Positions 8,472-16,900 of a DNA stretch of 26,602 nt are shown here, piece by piece. The first letter of the stretch is position 1; every line of letters starts with the position of its first letter. The notes under the pieces are model-generated. The model did not search any database. It had not been told where the DNA came from and saw only the letters and a program-made list of their open reading frames with translations. The translations under genes were made by a program, and so were the position numbers. The stretch spans positions 15,322-41,923 of the forward strand of contig ASZN01000005.1 in the NCBI GenBank assembly GCA_000406005.1, written 5' to 3'. The stretch comes from Candidatus Poribacteria bacterium WGA-3G. GTDB lineage: Bacteria; Poribacteria; WGA-4E; WGA-3G.

Positions 8472-8586
8472 CTTTATACATCAGGACTTACGCAACCGCA
8501 CTGCAGGGTTTTTGCTTGGGTGTTTCCTTAAGGTTTGCAACCCCGCCAGTGCTTGAAGAAATGCGTAAGTCATACCCTTTATACAT
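8472..8586. mobile_element. MITE-like element with 10-bp terminal inverted repeats and flanking direct repeats
   Basis: Perfect 10-bp inverted repeats GACTTACGCA (8485-8494) and TGCGTAAGTC (8562-8571) bound an 87-bp non-coding core. A perfect 10-bp direct repeat CTTTATACAT lies just outside on both sides (8472-8481 and 8577-8586), as expected of a target-site duplication, although 3-5 extra bases separate it from the inverted repeats. It separates the start of the secreted-protein gene from its upstream DNA. The core contains no transposase. Confidence 0.65.
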
Positions 8587-8664
8587 TACGGATAGTGTTG
8601 GTTAACGAATATTGTATTACATTTTTCGTAAATTTTTCAAGAACTATTTAATTTTTTCACGTTT

Positions 8665-10233
8665 ATGTTCAAACTGAGACCGGGCCCCCTTTCACGCATC
8701 AACGCTAAAACGATATTTGATACCGCTACCTACATCGGATTCCTTATTTTCGTCCTCGCTTTACCTTTCGGCTATTCGACGGCATTTCTCAATATCGGAC
8801 TGTCGTTTGTGCTCCTCGGATGGGTAGGTCGAATGGTCTCTGAACGGAAACTCAGTTGGCAACGCACCGCGCTCGATCTCCCCATCGTTCTATTTTTGGG
8901 ACTATCACTGATCGCTTGCCTCTTTGCGCCGCATCCTGCGAGGAGTAGCCTCGGCTATTTTTGGAAACTGCTCCGTGCGATCCTGCTCTTTTATGCCGTT
9001 ATTCAGAGTCGATTGCAGTCTCGATGGCAGCATCTCGTGATCGCTTTTATCGTCGCAGCGGGTATATCTTCCGCACTCGGACTCTGGTATTACGCCAATG
9101 ATACCCGTTTAGCGATTGACTTTATGGGGCGGGTCGGGGTACAATTTCAGGAGGAACTCGAAGCACAAGAGGTCCGAAAAAGTTTACACATATCAGATGA
9201 ATTGCGTGCCGAGTTACGGGAATGCAGCGTACCGCTCTCTGAAAGTGCCACGCTTGCACCTTCAAAACAGCCGGACGAATGGCGGATTGATGACCCGGCG
9301 CGCCAGAGACGCTACGTCGTTCGCAAAGATGAAACACATCTCATGGTCTACATGATCGAACAACGGCTCACTGGGACCTTTAAGATGCCGAACGATCTCG
9401 GCGCGTATCTCGCACTCGGTCTACCGTTTGTGATGGGTTATTTTCTGGCGGGTTGGCGGCAGTATCCGAAACAGAAGCAGAACCGAGTACGGATAATTTT
9501 GGTGCTTGGTGCCGTTGTCATACTGATGAGTGCGAACCTCGTGTTGACGCTTACACGTGCCGCTTGGATCAGCGTTACCTTCGCGACTGTCTGTCTCGGT
9601 GTCTATCTTGTTGTTAGTAGGGGAAACCGGGTTACCCGGTTTCCCCTACGGAGACTCGAATCCGCAGGCGGATTACGGAGACGAATTCTGTTAGGGGCCG
9701 CTGTAATCATCGTGGTTATAGGCGTGTCGTCATTTCTTATGCCGCAGCATATCAAGGCGCGCTTCCAAACGGTGATTAAACAACCTATCGGGTTCATGGG
9801 TGAACGTCCACAGTGGTGGCAGACCTCGCTCGAACTGATTAAAAAGTATCCACTAACAGGCATCGGGTTGGGTCGGTTTCGTTATGAATATCAACATAGT
9901 GGACCGCCTGAACAATACAATATCCCGTACCACGCACACAATATCTATCTACACATTACGGTTGAACACGGTATTCCGTCACTTCTGCTGTTTCTGTGGA
10001 TAGTGGTAATTATCTGTCAACAGGTTTACGGCATAAGACGTGCCACCGATTTTTGGGGCAGTGGTACTTTCATCGGCGCAAGCGGGTTTCTAATTTCTGC
10101 TCTTATTTATGGACTCGCAGATAACATCCTACATCAACGCACGGTGCTGCTGTTCTGGTTTATTGTCGGCATGATTTTTTACATCAAACTATTGAAGGAC
10201 GAAAATGATGAAGAAACCTTGGAAACCGGTTGA
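8665..10233 (+). CDS. O-antigen ligase/polymerase-type membrane protein (Wzy_C family)
   Basis: A 522-aa polytopic inner-membrane protein with about ten hydrophobic segments. After roughly five N-terminal segments comes a hydrophilic loop (about 165-235), then further segments. The Wzy_C-type region contains RPQWWQTSLELIKKYPLTGIGLGRF followed by HAHNIYLHITVEHG, the conserved pattern of WaaL/O-antigen ligase proteins that transfer glycans or polymerise them on the periplasmic face. Residues about 317-342 come from two palindromic repeats inserted in frame between two membrane segments, giving an Arg-rich loop. The start ATG has only a weak ribosome site. Its 3' end overlaps the next gene by 29 bases, indicating an operon. 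Ligase versus polymerase cannot be told from sequence. Confidence 0.8.
   Translation: MFKLRPGPLSRINAKTIFDTATYIGFLIFVLALPFGYSTAFLNIGLSFVLLGWVGRMVSERKLSWQRTALDLPIVLFLGLSLIACLFAPHPARSSLGYFWKLLRAILLFYAVIQSRLQSRWQHLVIAFIVAAGISSALGLWYYANDTRLAIDFMGRVGVQFQEELEAQEVRKSLHISDELRAELRECSVPLSESATLAPSKQPDEWRIDDPARQRRYVVRKDETHLMVYMIEQRLTGTFKMPNDLGAYLALGLPFVMGYFLAGWRQYPKQKQNRVRIILVLGAVVILMSANLVLTLTRAAWISVTFATVCLGVYLVVSRGNRVTRFPLRRLESAGGLRRRILLGAAVIIVVIGVSSFLMPQHIKARFQTVIKQPIGFMGERPQWWQTSLELIKKYPLTGIGLGRFRYEYQHSGPPEQYNIPYHAHNIYLHITVEHGIPSLLLFLWIVVIICQQVYGIRRATDFWGSGTFIGASGFLISALIYGLADNILHQRTVLLFWFIVGMIFYIKLLKDENDEETLETG
9617..9649. repeat. Near-perfect 33-bp palindrome inside the ligase gene
   Basis: Arms GTAGGGGAAACCGGGT and ACCCGGTTTCCCCTAC are perfectly complementary over 16 bp around one central T. 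It is read in frame as SRGNRVTRFPLR in a loop between membrane segments. A palindrome of this length is not needed to encode the loop and looks inserted. Confidence 0.8.
9647..9682. repeat. Second palindrome flanked by direct repeats, in tandem with the first
   Basis: The 7-bp arms AATCCGC and GCGGATT (9659-9674, 2-base loop) are bracketed by the direct repeat TACGGAGAC at 9647-9655 and 9674-9682. It directly abuts the 33-bp palindrome and continues the open frame as RLESAGGLRRR. Confidence 0.7.
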
Positions 10234-11155
10234 TATGTCCGCGGTAACCACTTATCCGCTTCAGGATCGTATCAACAAAGTCTCCGTTCACGATTTTGCG
10301 ACGCTACCGGAGTCAGAGACCAATATGTCGCCGTTTTTAGCGAGTCTCCCGAAGATCCTCAAAGGGTCGGATTTTCCTGCACTCGTTGACGACATCGTTG
10401 CCGCACATCGTAAAAAGAGACCTGTCATTGTGATGATGGGCGGCCACGTTATCAAGTGTGGACTGAGTCCGCTTTTGATAGCGTTGGTGAAACGTGGCGT
10501 GATTACCGGCTTCGCCTTCAACGGTGCGAGCAGTATTCACGATTTCGAGATTGCACTCATTGGGGAGACTTCCGAGGATGTCTCCGCCTATCTTCAGAAC
10601 GGTCAATTCGGGATGTGGGAGGAGACTGGACACTTGATGAACACAGCGATCCAGAACGCTGCGGATACAGGCATCGGGATGGGTGAGGCGTTGGGTAAAC
10701 AACTGATAGAAATGGATGCCCCTTATAATGGGTATAGTCTCCTTGCTGCGGGTGTTCAGTCCGATGTACCCATCACGGTGCATGTCGCCATCGGTACGGA
10801 TATTATCCATCAGCATCCGAGCGCAGACGGTGCCGCTATCGGCGCGGCGAGTTTCACCGATTTCCGGTTGTTGACAGCGTTAGTGCGGGATTTAGAAGAT
10901 GGGGGTGTCGTGCTGAACTTCGGATCGGCTGTGATTTTGCCGGAGGTTTTCTTGAAGGCGTTGACGATCGCGCGGAACTTAGGAAACACTGTTTCCAACT
11001 TCACGGCTGCGAATTTCGATATGAACCAGCAATATCGTCCTGTAGAGAATGTCGTCAAACGTCCGACAGAGATGGGTGGCAAGGGGTATACCTTCACGGG
11101 CCATCATGAGTTGATGATTCCATTATTGGTACAGGCGATTCTTTCTCATCTATAG
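10205..11155 (+). CDS. Deoxyhypusine-synthase-like protein
   Basis: A 316-aa soluble protein. The start at 10205 has AAGGA 5 bases upstream and overlaps the previous gene by 29 bases; a second candidate ATG is at 10235, right after that gene's stop. Visible motifs include VIVMMGGHVIKCGLSP, then FNGASSIHDFEIALIGETSED, a GT-rich nucleotide-binding-like stretch near residues 190-215 and a C-terminal GGKGYTFTGHHELMIPLL. The overall order, a Rossmann-like protein ending in a stretch like the DHS C-terminus, suggests the deoxyhypusine/homospermidine synthase fold, but the canonical DHS active-site lysine motif is not evident. The substrate is therefore unknown. Overlap with the O-antigen-ligase-type gene suggests co-translation rather than a polyamine pathway partner. 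Confidence 0.5.
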   Translation: MMKKPWKPVDMSAVTTYPLQDRINKVSVHDFATLPESETNMSPFLASLPKILKGSDFPALVDDIVAAHRKKRPVIVMMGGHVIKCGLSPLLIALVKRGVITGFAFNGASSIHDFEIALIGETSEDVSAYLQNGQFGMWEETGHLMNTAIQNAADTGIGMGEALGKQLIEMDAPYNGYSLLAAGVQSDVPITVHVAIGTDIIHQHPSADGAAIGAASFTDFRLLTALVRDLEDGGVVLNFGSAVILPEVFLKALTIARNLGNTVSNFTAANFDMNQQYRPVENVVKRPTEMGGKGYTFTGHHELMIPLLVQAILSHL

Positions 11156-11227
11156 CAACACCCATGGAAAAAGAGAAAGCGCGCTTCTTAGGATACGCAA
11201 TGGGTTTATTCTCAATTGGGTGTTATA

Positions 11228-11425
11228 CTATTTTCCGTTTGAATGGCTAAGCTGTGAACCGTTTCTGCGTTTCCATGCTGCTTTTAGTTCTGCTAACGAT
11301 TTTCGGATGGCACGTAATCTCGGCAGCGACGGGATATGCAGATAAATTCTGAGCAGTTTGCTCCGTTTGGCACGATCCATGTCCCCACTCTCTTCTAAAA
11401 TCTTCTGATATATCGAATAATTCAT
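11228..11425 (-). CDS. Small basic protein of unknown function (65 aa)
   Basis: Last gene of the three-gene minus operon. A strong AGGAG site lies 7 bases before the ATG at 11425, supporting a real gene. The product starts MNYSIYQKILEES and is rich in Lys, Arg and Leu, predicted to be mainly helical with no signal or membrane segment. It follows the CYTH gene after a 43-base gap that contains the hairpin at 11446-11462. No family is recognised. Confidence 0.6.
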   Translation of the reverse strand: MNYSIYQKILEESGDMDRAKRSKLLRIYLHIPSLPRLRAIRKSLAELKAAWKRRNGSQLSHSNGK

Positions 11426-11445
11426 TTCACTTCTCCTTGTGTTTG

Positions 11446-11462
11446 GGGGTGGATGTCACCCC
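11446..11462 (-). promoter_or_regulatory. Hairpin between CYTH and small-protein genes
   Basis: The stem GGGGTG with CACCCC (loop GATGT) lies in the gap between two co-directional genes and just upstream of the ribosome site of the second. There is no T-run, so it is more likely a processing, stabilising or translational element than a terminator. Confidence 0.4.
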
Positions 11463-11468
11463 AATCGG

Positions 11469-12017
11469 TTATGCATTATGCATGACGAGGTCGCTATAAG
11501 AGACAGCGACAGGGGCGGCAGTGTCTAAATGAAGTATATCTTTAACGTGTTGATGCTCGTCTATCGCTTCGGCTTCAGTCTGTCCTTGAAACACCGTTTC
11601 GAGTTCAATATATTGCCCTAAATCGGCAACCGCATCGAGGTGGATACGTGTATTTTTGAACAGCCAGATTTCTCGTTGTTTTTTAACAATCGTTTCGATG
11701 CCTAACGCGGCGGTGAGCAATGTTTTGAGGGTTGACGGATCGTTGATTTTACTTAGGTGATACTGGCTATAACGGGATTCATTCTGATTCGGACGCTCAT
11801 AATAGATAAGCCATGCTTCATCATCTTCATCAGTCTCACGCAATTTAAGGCGCGGTTTACAGGCTTCTGTTATTGAAGTGCCTTCTATTCCGGTAACATA
11901 AAAATACGTATCAATTTGATGGACGGTTTCACGATGTTTCGCGTTTAGTTCGGTCAATCTCGGATAGAGGTCTTCAAGCGACTGACACCGTGCCTTGAAT
12001 TCTAAATTTGTTGCCAT
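11469..12017 (-). CDS. CYTH domain protein, class IV adenylate cyclase-like
   Basis: A 182-aa CYTH (CyaB/thiamine-triphosphatase) tunnel-fold protein. It has the N-terminal LEFKARC (E6, K8, the ExExK region), QIDTYFYV at 35-42, the basic strand PRLKLRE (R56, K58, R60), YYERP at 73-77, and the C-terminal metal-binding strands RIHLDAVADLGQYIELETV (R124, D128, E139, E141). These bind triphosphate and divalent metal. The pattern fits bacterial CyaB-type proteins, which make cAMP in some species and hydrolyse triphosphates in others. It lies in an operon behind a degenerate receiver protein. The window also encodes a cNMP-binding phosphatase, making cAMP synthesis plausible but unproven. The ribosome site is weak. 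Confidence 0.8.
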   Translation of the reverse strand: MATNLEFKARCQSLEDLYPRLTELNAKHRETVHQIDTYFYVTGIEGTSITEACKPRLKLRETDEDDEAWLIYYERPNQNESRYSQYHLSKINDPSTLKTLLTAALGIETIVKKQREIWLFKNTRIHLDAVADLGQYIELETVFQGQTEAEAIDEHQHVKDILHLDTAAPVAVSYSDLVMHNA

Positions 12018-12078
12018 TTTAGTGCAGTTTTCGTGTGGAAGTTCTCCCTATTTTGGGTGTTGTTATCGGTATGAGGTT

Positions 12079-12678
12079 TCAATCAATGATCCGAAACGCA
12101 TCTTCGGGTTCAAAGTTATCGACACACGATCGGTTGCAGCGTTCACCGTTTGCCAACAACCAACAGACATCGTTTTGGTGCTTTAGCGCGCTAATGATAC
12201 AGGTACGCAGTTGCTCCGGATCAAAATCACGTCCTAACAGGTAACTGTAGCTGCCGGCTCTCATGACCCGTCGTCCAGCGTCATTATTACGGACAATTGA
12301 GACAATTTTGACATGCGGCTGATACCGCCTCACATATTCAAAGAGTCGTCCTCGCGTGCGTCGAGTGTAGTCGGCAATTATCATCTGATATTTGCCCAGT
12401 TTTAACAAACCGACGGCTTCCGTGCTGCGTTCTGGAATATCGCATCCGTAGCCTTCAGAATGGACGAGATTCCTTACTTTGTCATGTAAAGCACCGTCAC
12501 GTGAAACGAGCATGACATCGCCTTCCAATTCAGAGACACCGAAGTCCTCTTGAATATCGAGGGGTATACGTGCTTCCCGGGTTCGCCAATCCAGAGTTCG
12601 GCGTGCCCGACGCACGCGTTCATCGACTTGATCGAGCCTCTCTTCTAAATCCGGTTGCTGCTTAAAAAGTTTGTTCAT
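12079..12678 (-). CDS. Degenerate response-regulator receiver protein with Cys-rich tail
   Basis: A 199-aa protein; start 12678 is preferred because GGAAGGAG stands 8 bases upstream, rather than the in-frame ATG at 12696. Residues 1-45 are a charged helix (likely coiled coil). Residues about 54-165 have the beta/alpha order of a receiver domain: DVMLVSRD, MIIADY with candidate phospho-acceptor D103, KIVSIV with S127. The usual second acidic residue of the first acidic pair and the conserved lysine are not apparent, so it may be a pseudo-receiver. The tail has C172, C181 and C185, possibly a metal site. No DNA-binding domain is seen. First gene of the operon with the CYTH protein. Confidence 0.65.
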   Translation of the reverse strand: MNKLFKQQPDLEERLDQVDERVRRARRTLDWRTREARIPLDIQEDFGVSELEGDVMLVSRDGALHDKVRNLVHSEGYGCDIPERSTEAVGLLKLGKYQMIIADYTRRTRGRLFEYVRRYQPHVKIVSIVRNNDAGRRVMRAGSYSYLLGRDFDPEQLRTCIISALKHQNDVCWLLANGERCNRSCVDNFEPEDAFRIID

Positions 12679-12739
12679 CCGATAGACTCCTTCCACAAGG
12701 CTTCGGTGCTAAATGATGCTAACCGATCAATGTTAAACC

Positions 12740-12769
12740 ATTCTATCACATATATGTGTGATATGTCAA
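12740..12769 (-). promoter_or_regulatory. Sigma-70-type promoter with operator palindrome in its spacer
   Basis: On the minus strand TTGACA (12764-12769) and TAGAAT (12740-12745) are 18 bases apart. The spacer contains the inverted repeat TATCACA, 6 bases, TGTGATA (12744-12763), so a dimeric regulator bound there would block polymerase. It points at the receiver/CYTH/small-protein operon, with transcription expected to start near 12733. Confidence 0.65.
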
Positions 12770-12907
12770 CAGATTTTTGTTGATAAAAACCCAGAAATTC
12801 TATAAAATTCCTAAAACATCTCTAACAACCGCAACCGTCATAACAGCCAGCACGCGCCGTGTGTTATAACACTTATCGACACACCCGCACGAAAAAGGAT
12901 AGAAAAA

Positions 12908-13957
12908 ATGTCTGCATCACAACTTCCACTTCCGCAACACTTCGATGCCACTCAGGTAGACCAAGTCTGGCGAATCCCGTATCAAGAGCGTCAACGCGAA
13001 GCACTCGTGTGGGCAGCGCAACATTCAATACCTCCGGCATCCGAGGACGATTTTCGGACCTGTCTGCTCCTCGTTGATGTCCAGAACACGTTCTGTATTC
13101 CGGGGTATGAACTGTTTGTCGGTGGAAGGTCGGGAAACGGGGCAGTTGAAGACAACGTGCGTCTGTGCCAATTCATTTATCGCAACCTCCCACAGATCAC
13201 CAAAATCGCTTGTACAATGGATACGCATACGGCGATGCAGATATTCCACGAAATCTTCTGGATCAACGATGCCGGTGAACACCCTTTGCCGCTACAGACC
13301 TTGATGACGGAAGACGATATTGAATCAGGGAAATGGCGCGTCAACCCTGCTGTTGTGAGTCGCCTGAATCTGTCACGTCAGGTTTCAGCATCCGATCCGT
13401 ATGCGTGGCTCAAGGCATACAGCGAACACTACGTTAAGACGCTGACTGCGGACGGAAAATATCCGTTGGCGATCTGGCCCTACCATGCAATGCTCGGCGG
13501 GATCGGACATGCCGTTGTCTCTGCCGTTGATGAAGCCTGTTTTTTTCACACGATCACCCGTAAGACCCAGACCCATTATGAGATCAAAGGACAGAACCCG
13601 CTCACTGAAAACTATTCAGTCTTACGTCCGGAAGTCCTCAACGATGCCGATGGGAAACCGGTTGCGGAGAAAAACAGCTCTTTTCTGCAAACGCTGCTCG
13701 GATACGATCGTGTGATTATCGCCGGACAGGCGAAGAGCCACTGCGTCGCGTGGACTGTCAGCGACCTACTCACAGAAATCCAGCAGACCGATACCGAATT
13801 AGCCAAGAAAATCTATCTGGTGGACGACCTGACCTCCGCCGTTGTTGTGCCTGGGGTGGTGGACTATACAGAACCCGCAGACGCTGTTTTTGCCAAGGCT
13901 TCGGAGGCAGGGATGCACGTCGTGCAGTCAACACAACCGATAGCGCATTGGGATTAA
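12908..13957 (+). CDS. Nicotinamidase/isochorismatase-family cysteine hydrolase
   Basis: A 349-aa cytosolic enzyme of the cysteine-hydrolase family. The catalytic triad is visible: D57 in LLLVDVQNTF, K227 in EIKGQNPLTENYS and C279 in AGQAKSHCV. Metal ligands expected of nicotinamidases are present as D105-T-H107 with H114. The KGxxP...YS pattern is typical of PncA, which deaminates nicotinamide to nicotinate in NAD salvage. It is considerably longer than PncA (about 210 aa), with an N-terminal extension of about 45 residues and an insertion between about 120 and 190. AAGGA lies 8 bases before ATG. A 12-bp palindrome GTGTTATAACAC is 36 bases upstream. The gene converges on the SprA-like gene, with only 31 bases between stops. 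Confidence 0.85.
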   Translation: MSASQLPLPQHFDATQVDQVWRIPYQERQREALVWAAQHSIPPASEDDFRTCLLLVDVQNTFCIPGYELFVGGRSGNGAVEDNVRLCQFIYRNLPQITKIACTMDTHTAMQIFHEIFWINDAGEHPLPLQTLMTEDDIESGKWRVNPAVVSRLNLSRQVSASDPYAWLKAYSEHYVKTLTADGKYPLAIWPYHAMLGGIGHAVVSAVDEACFFHTITRKTQTHYEIKGQNPLTENYSVLRPEVLNDADGKPVAEKNSSFLQTLLGYDRVIIAGQAKSHCVAWTVSDLLTEIQQTDTELAKKIYLVDDLTSAVVVPGVVDYTEPADAVFAKASEAGMHVVQSTQPIAHWD

Positions 13958-13988
13958 CGCAAATTTTGCAATTGGTCAGTCTATGCAA

Positions 13989-16900
13989 TTATTTGATTTC
14001 GCCGCGGATGGTCAACGCGCTTGCGACGGAAAGGAAGTCTCTGCCTTCTTCGACTCTATCGTGGTGGTAGCTGAGACCGAGATGGAGGTTTGCTGTGATG
14101 TGTGTACTGATTTTGTAGCCAGCGCGCAATGTCGTTTCGTAACGTTCTGAACGTTCCTCGCGGTTTGCCCCGAAATTTTCTCTACGAACCGCCCAAGAAA
14201 GCGTGTTTGTCAACTCCAAGTCGTGTTTGAGTGGAATCCTACCGAAAAACGGAAGCCGTATGCCGTTTTCTGTGCGGTAACGGTAGTCGATGCTGAAATT
14301 TGGCGTGACGATCAAAGCATTGCTCAATATGCCGCTCCGCTCATGGTCTCGGAATGTTGTCCGTACTCCCAACGCCGTCCGCGTCTCTTTCCCCCATGTG
14401 TGCAACCAGCTGAGTGACGGTGTATGTGCCGTGCTGTCGCTGAGTGTCGTTTCCAGCGTTGAACTATCGCGCTTCGTGAAACTATAACGGAGTTGGAAAC
14501 TGGTAGTTTCTTGTGCCTTCAGTTTTATATCGGCTTCGTACGACTCGGCGTGCGTTGTATACGTATTCCCCAAACTTTTTCGGAAACCATCGGATGTGCT
14601 GGCATTCGCACCTAAAGACATCCAGCGCCACGGGTCTACCGAGCTCCGCAGCGTGTATCGGTTACTGCGTCGCGAGTTTGACCGTTCTTTTGCGTCATCG
14701 GCAAGCGACCAGATTTCTAACGCTGACAAACCGGATTCAAGCCGCCGATACGATTCAGTCGCGGTAAAGTTGGCATTGGTACTAATTGTAAAACTCTTGA
14801 GTATCCTGTGCAAGATGCCGTCCTGAACTGTTGGGCGGGGGGACCCCGCCCCGACACCCGGGGCACCGACCTCGCCTTTATCACGCTCAATCCAGTCGCC
14901 ACGATTTTCTTCTAATTCTTGGATCTGTGTCTCATCAATGCCGTCTGCTCGGAGCTGCGCAATTTGACCTGTCGATTGTTGCGGAGCGTTGGTTGTCGGC
15001 TGTTGGGAACCGTTTTGCTGCCCGTTAACGGGAACAGGTTGCTGATTGCTATCCGTCGTCTCTGGCGTTTTTTCGGGTTCCAAGAACCAGCCAAACCATT
15101 TTTGGACGCGCAGGTTCACACCGAGGCTGACATTGCCGTTGAGCGAGGCATTTTTTTCTGCCCTGAACCAGTTCTCCCGGAAATTCAAACGGCTGGTCAC
15201 AGTCGGACGCATGCCGATAAAATCTCGGTTCAGACGCGGTGTAAGTGAGAGCCGGTGTGAGCGTTCGGAAATTGAGAAATCCGGCTCCGTCTCTTCGGTC
15301 GCTGCCGTCTCTATCGTTTCACTGCCGATTGTGCCTATGCTGGACCTCTGGTCATCTCGCCTCTCAAGCGTCCGACGCACATCATAACTCGGATTCAGGC
15401 TAAAGATACTTGTCGGGCTGATATTGAATGTGATTGTACCGCTATCCGTCTTTTCGTCCCGGTTTCTACCGTAGCCGTAACTATAATAGGATGATGTTGA
15501 AGAGGTATCCGTTGCGGTTTCCGGATTCGCGAGTACATCTTCGTGGCGATACTGTACATTAACGCCGAGTTTTGAGCCGAGTTCGTATCGGAAGCTGCCG
15601 GTATAGAGGTGGCTAATTTGCGTGCCTTGACGTTCGTTCCAAAAGTCTTGATAGTTATATGCGAAGCCGAGGTTCGGGTACGGGTTCCGGTTGAGTTGCA
15701 CAGAAAAATCTCGATTACGGATTTCGCTCTTTCCGCTCTGGAAGCTGCTGTAACTACCGCGCAAACTTTCGGTTTCGGTTTCTTGCTGCTGGAGACTATA
15801 CCGGATTGGCAACCACGAGAAAAGCGTAACATCTGCGTCAATGTTATAATCGTTGTTGGTCGTACTATACCCGCGAGAGGAGAGCCGTTGTCTACCGACT
15901 TCACCCGCACCGCTCTCAAAGTCTTTATCTTGACTGGCGTAACCGCCTCGCAATTTCACGATATTACCGAGCGACATTGACATGTTACCACGACGCGCCC
16001 AGCCAGCACGCACGAGCGGATCACCGAGATGAATCTCGTTCACCCAGATGTCGCCACTCATTTCATTGCCGGTATCATTACGGATGCCGAGCAGGATACC
16101 ACCAATGTTTTTTATTGAGAGCCGTGTACTGTTGCTGCCTCTAACAGTGAAACCGTCGGGGTGTCCGTCTGGTCCCTGACTTTCAGTTGTCTGTTGTTCG
16201 GTGACAGCATCGGTCGGTTGCGTCCCACTTAATTGTTCTTGACCAACTGCTGACGGCTGATTGCTGACGGCTATATCGGGGTAAGTATTTCTATGGAGGT
16301 CCCGTAAATCAATCTCGATTAATTTCCAACCCTCAAAGTCCACTTTCACCGTATATTCATAATAATCCGTCAGGTTCTCGAAAACGTTAATATCTTCTTC
16401 TTGTGTTCGATTTACAAACGGATCTGAACTATAGAACGAACTGCGATAGCTGGTGCTGACAGTCGGTGCGAGCTGCAAGACGAAGGTCGTGTCGCTTTTA
16501 TCGCCGTAGAGCCAGAACCGTAGCGTATCGTGTTTGCTAAAGTCCTGTCCGTCGCTCTGCGTTAAGCCTTTCAACTGTTTAGAGGTAACACCGTAAGAAC
16601 CGGGGAACAGGTAATATTCAAGGCTCAACGTCTGTTCACGCTGCTGTTGGGTTTGGAAACCGAGTGAGGTCGCTGTGAAAGGGTGCAGCTTCTTGAAGAG
16701 TTCATTGTCCTCAATATCGAGATAAGCACTCTGATAGGCATCGTAACTGAAGTTGTCTTTTGTACCGACGATAAACTTTTCGATCGTGTCTTCGACGATG
16801 GTGCTTGTTGAGAGTATCTCACCCGTGGGTCCCACGGCTGGCGTTGTCTGCGTGATTGGACGGGTAATAATACCTTGCTGCCATTTATTTCCAACGATTT

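Noticed and set aside
11164..11250. 28-codon plus-strand frame (MEKEKARFLGYAMG...) after the DHS-like gene
   Set aside because: No ribosome site; it overlaps the 3' end of the opposite small gene. A real small membrane peptide cannot be excluded but is unsupported.
12744..12763. CRP/FNR-type binding site
   Set aside because: The half-sites are in the opposite order (TCACA-N6-TGTGA) to the CRP consensus, so only a generic operator is called.
12861..12872. Palindrome GTGTTATAACAC upstream of the nicotinamidase-like gene as an operator
   Set aside because: No convincing -35/-10 pair accompanies it and there is only one copy, so it is noted only in the gene entry.
15395..15919. 174-codon minus-strand frame within the SprA-like gene
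   Set aside because: It is an out-of-frame shadow of the large open frame, with biased composition and no motifs.
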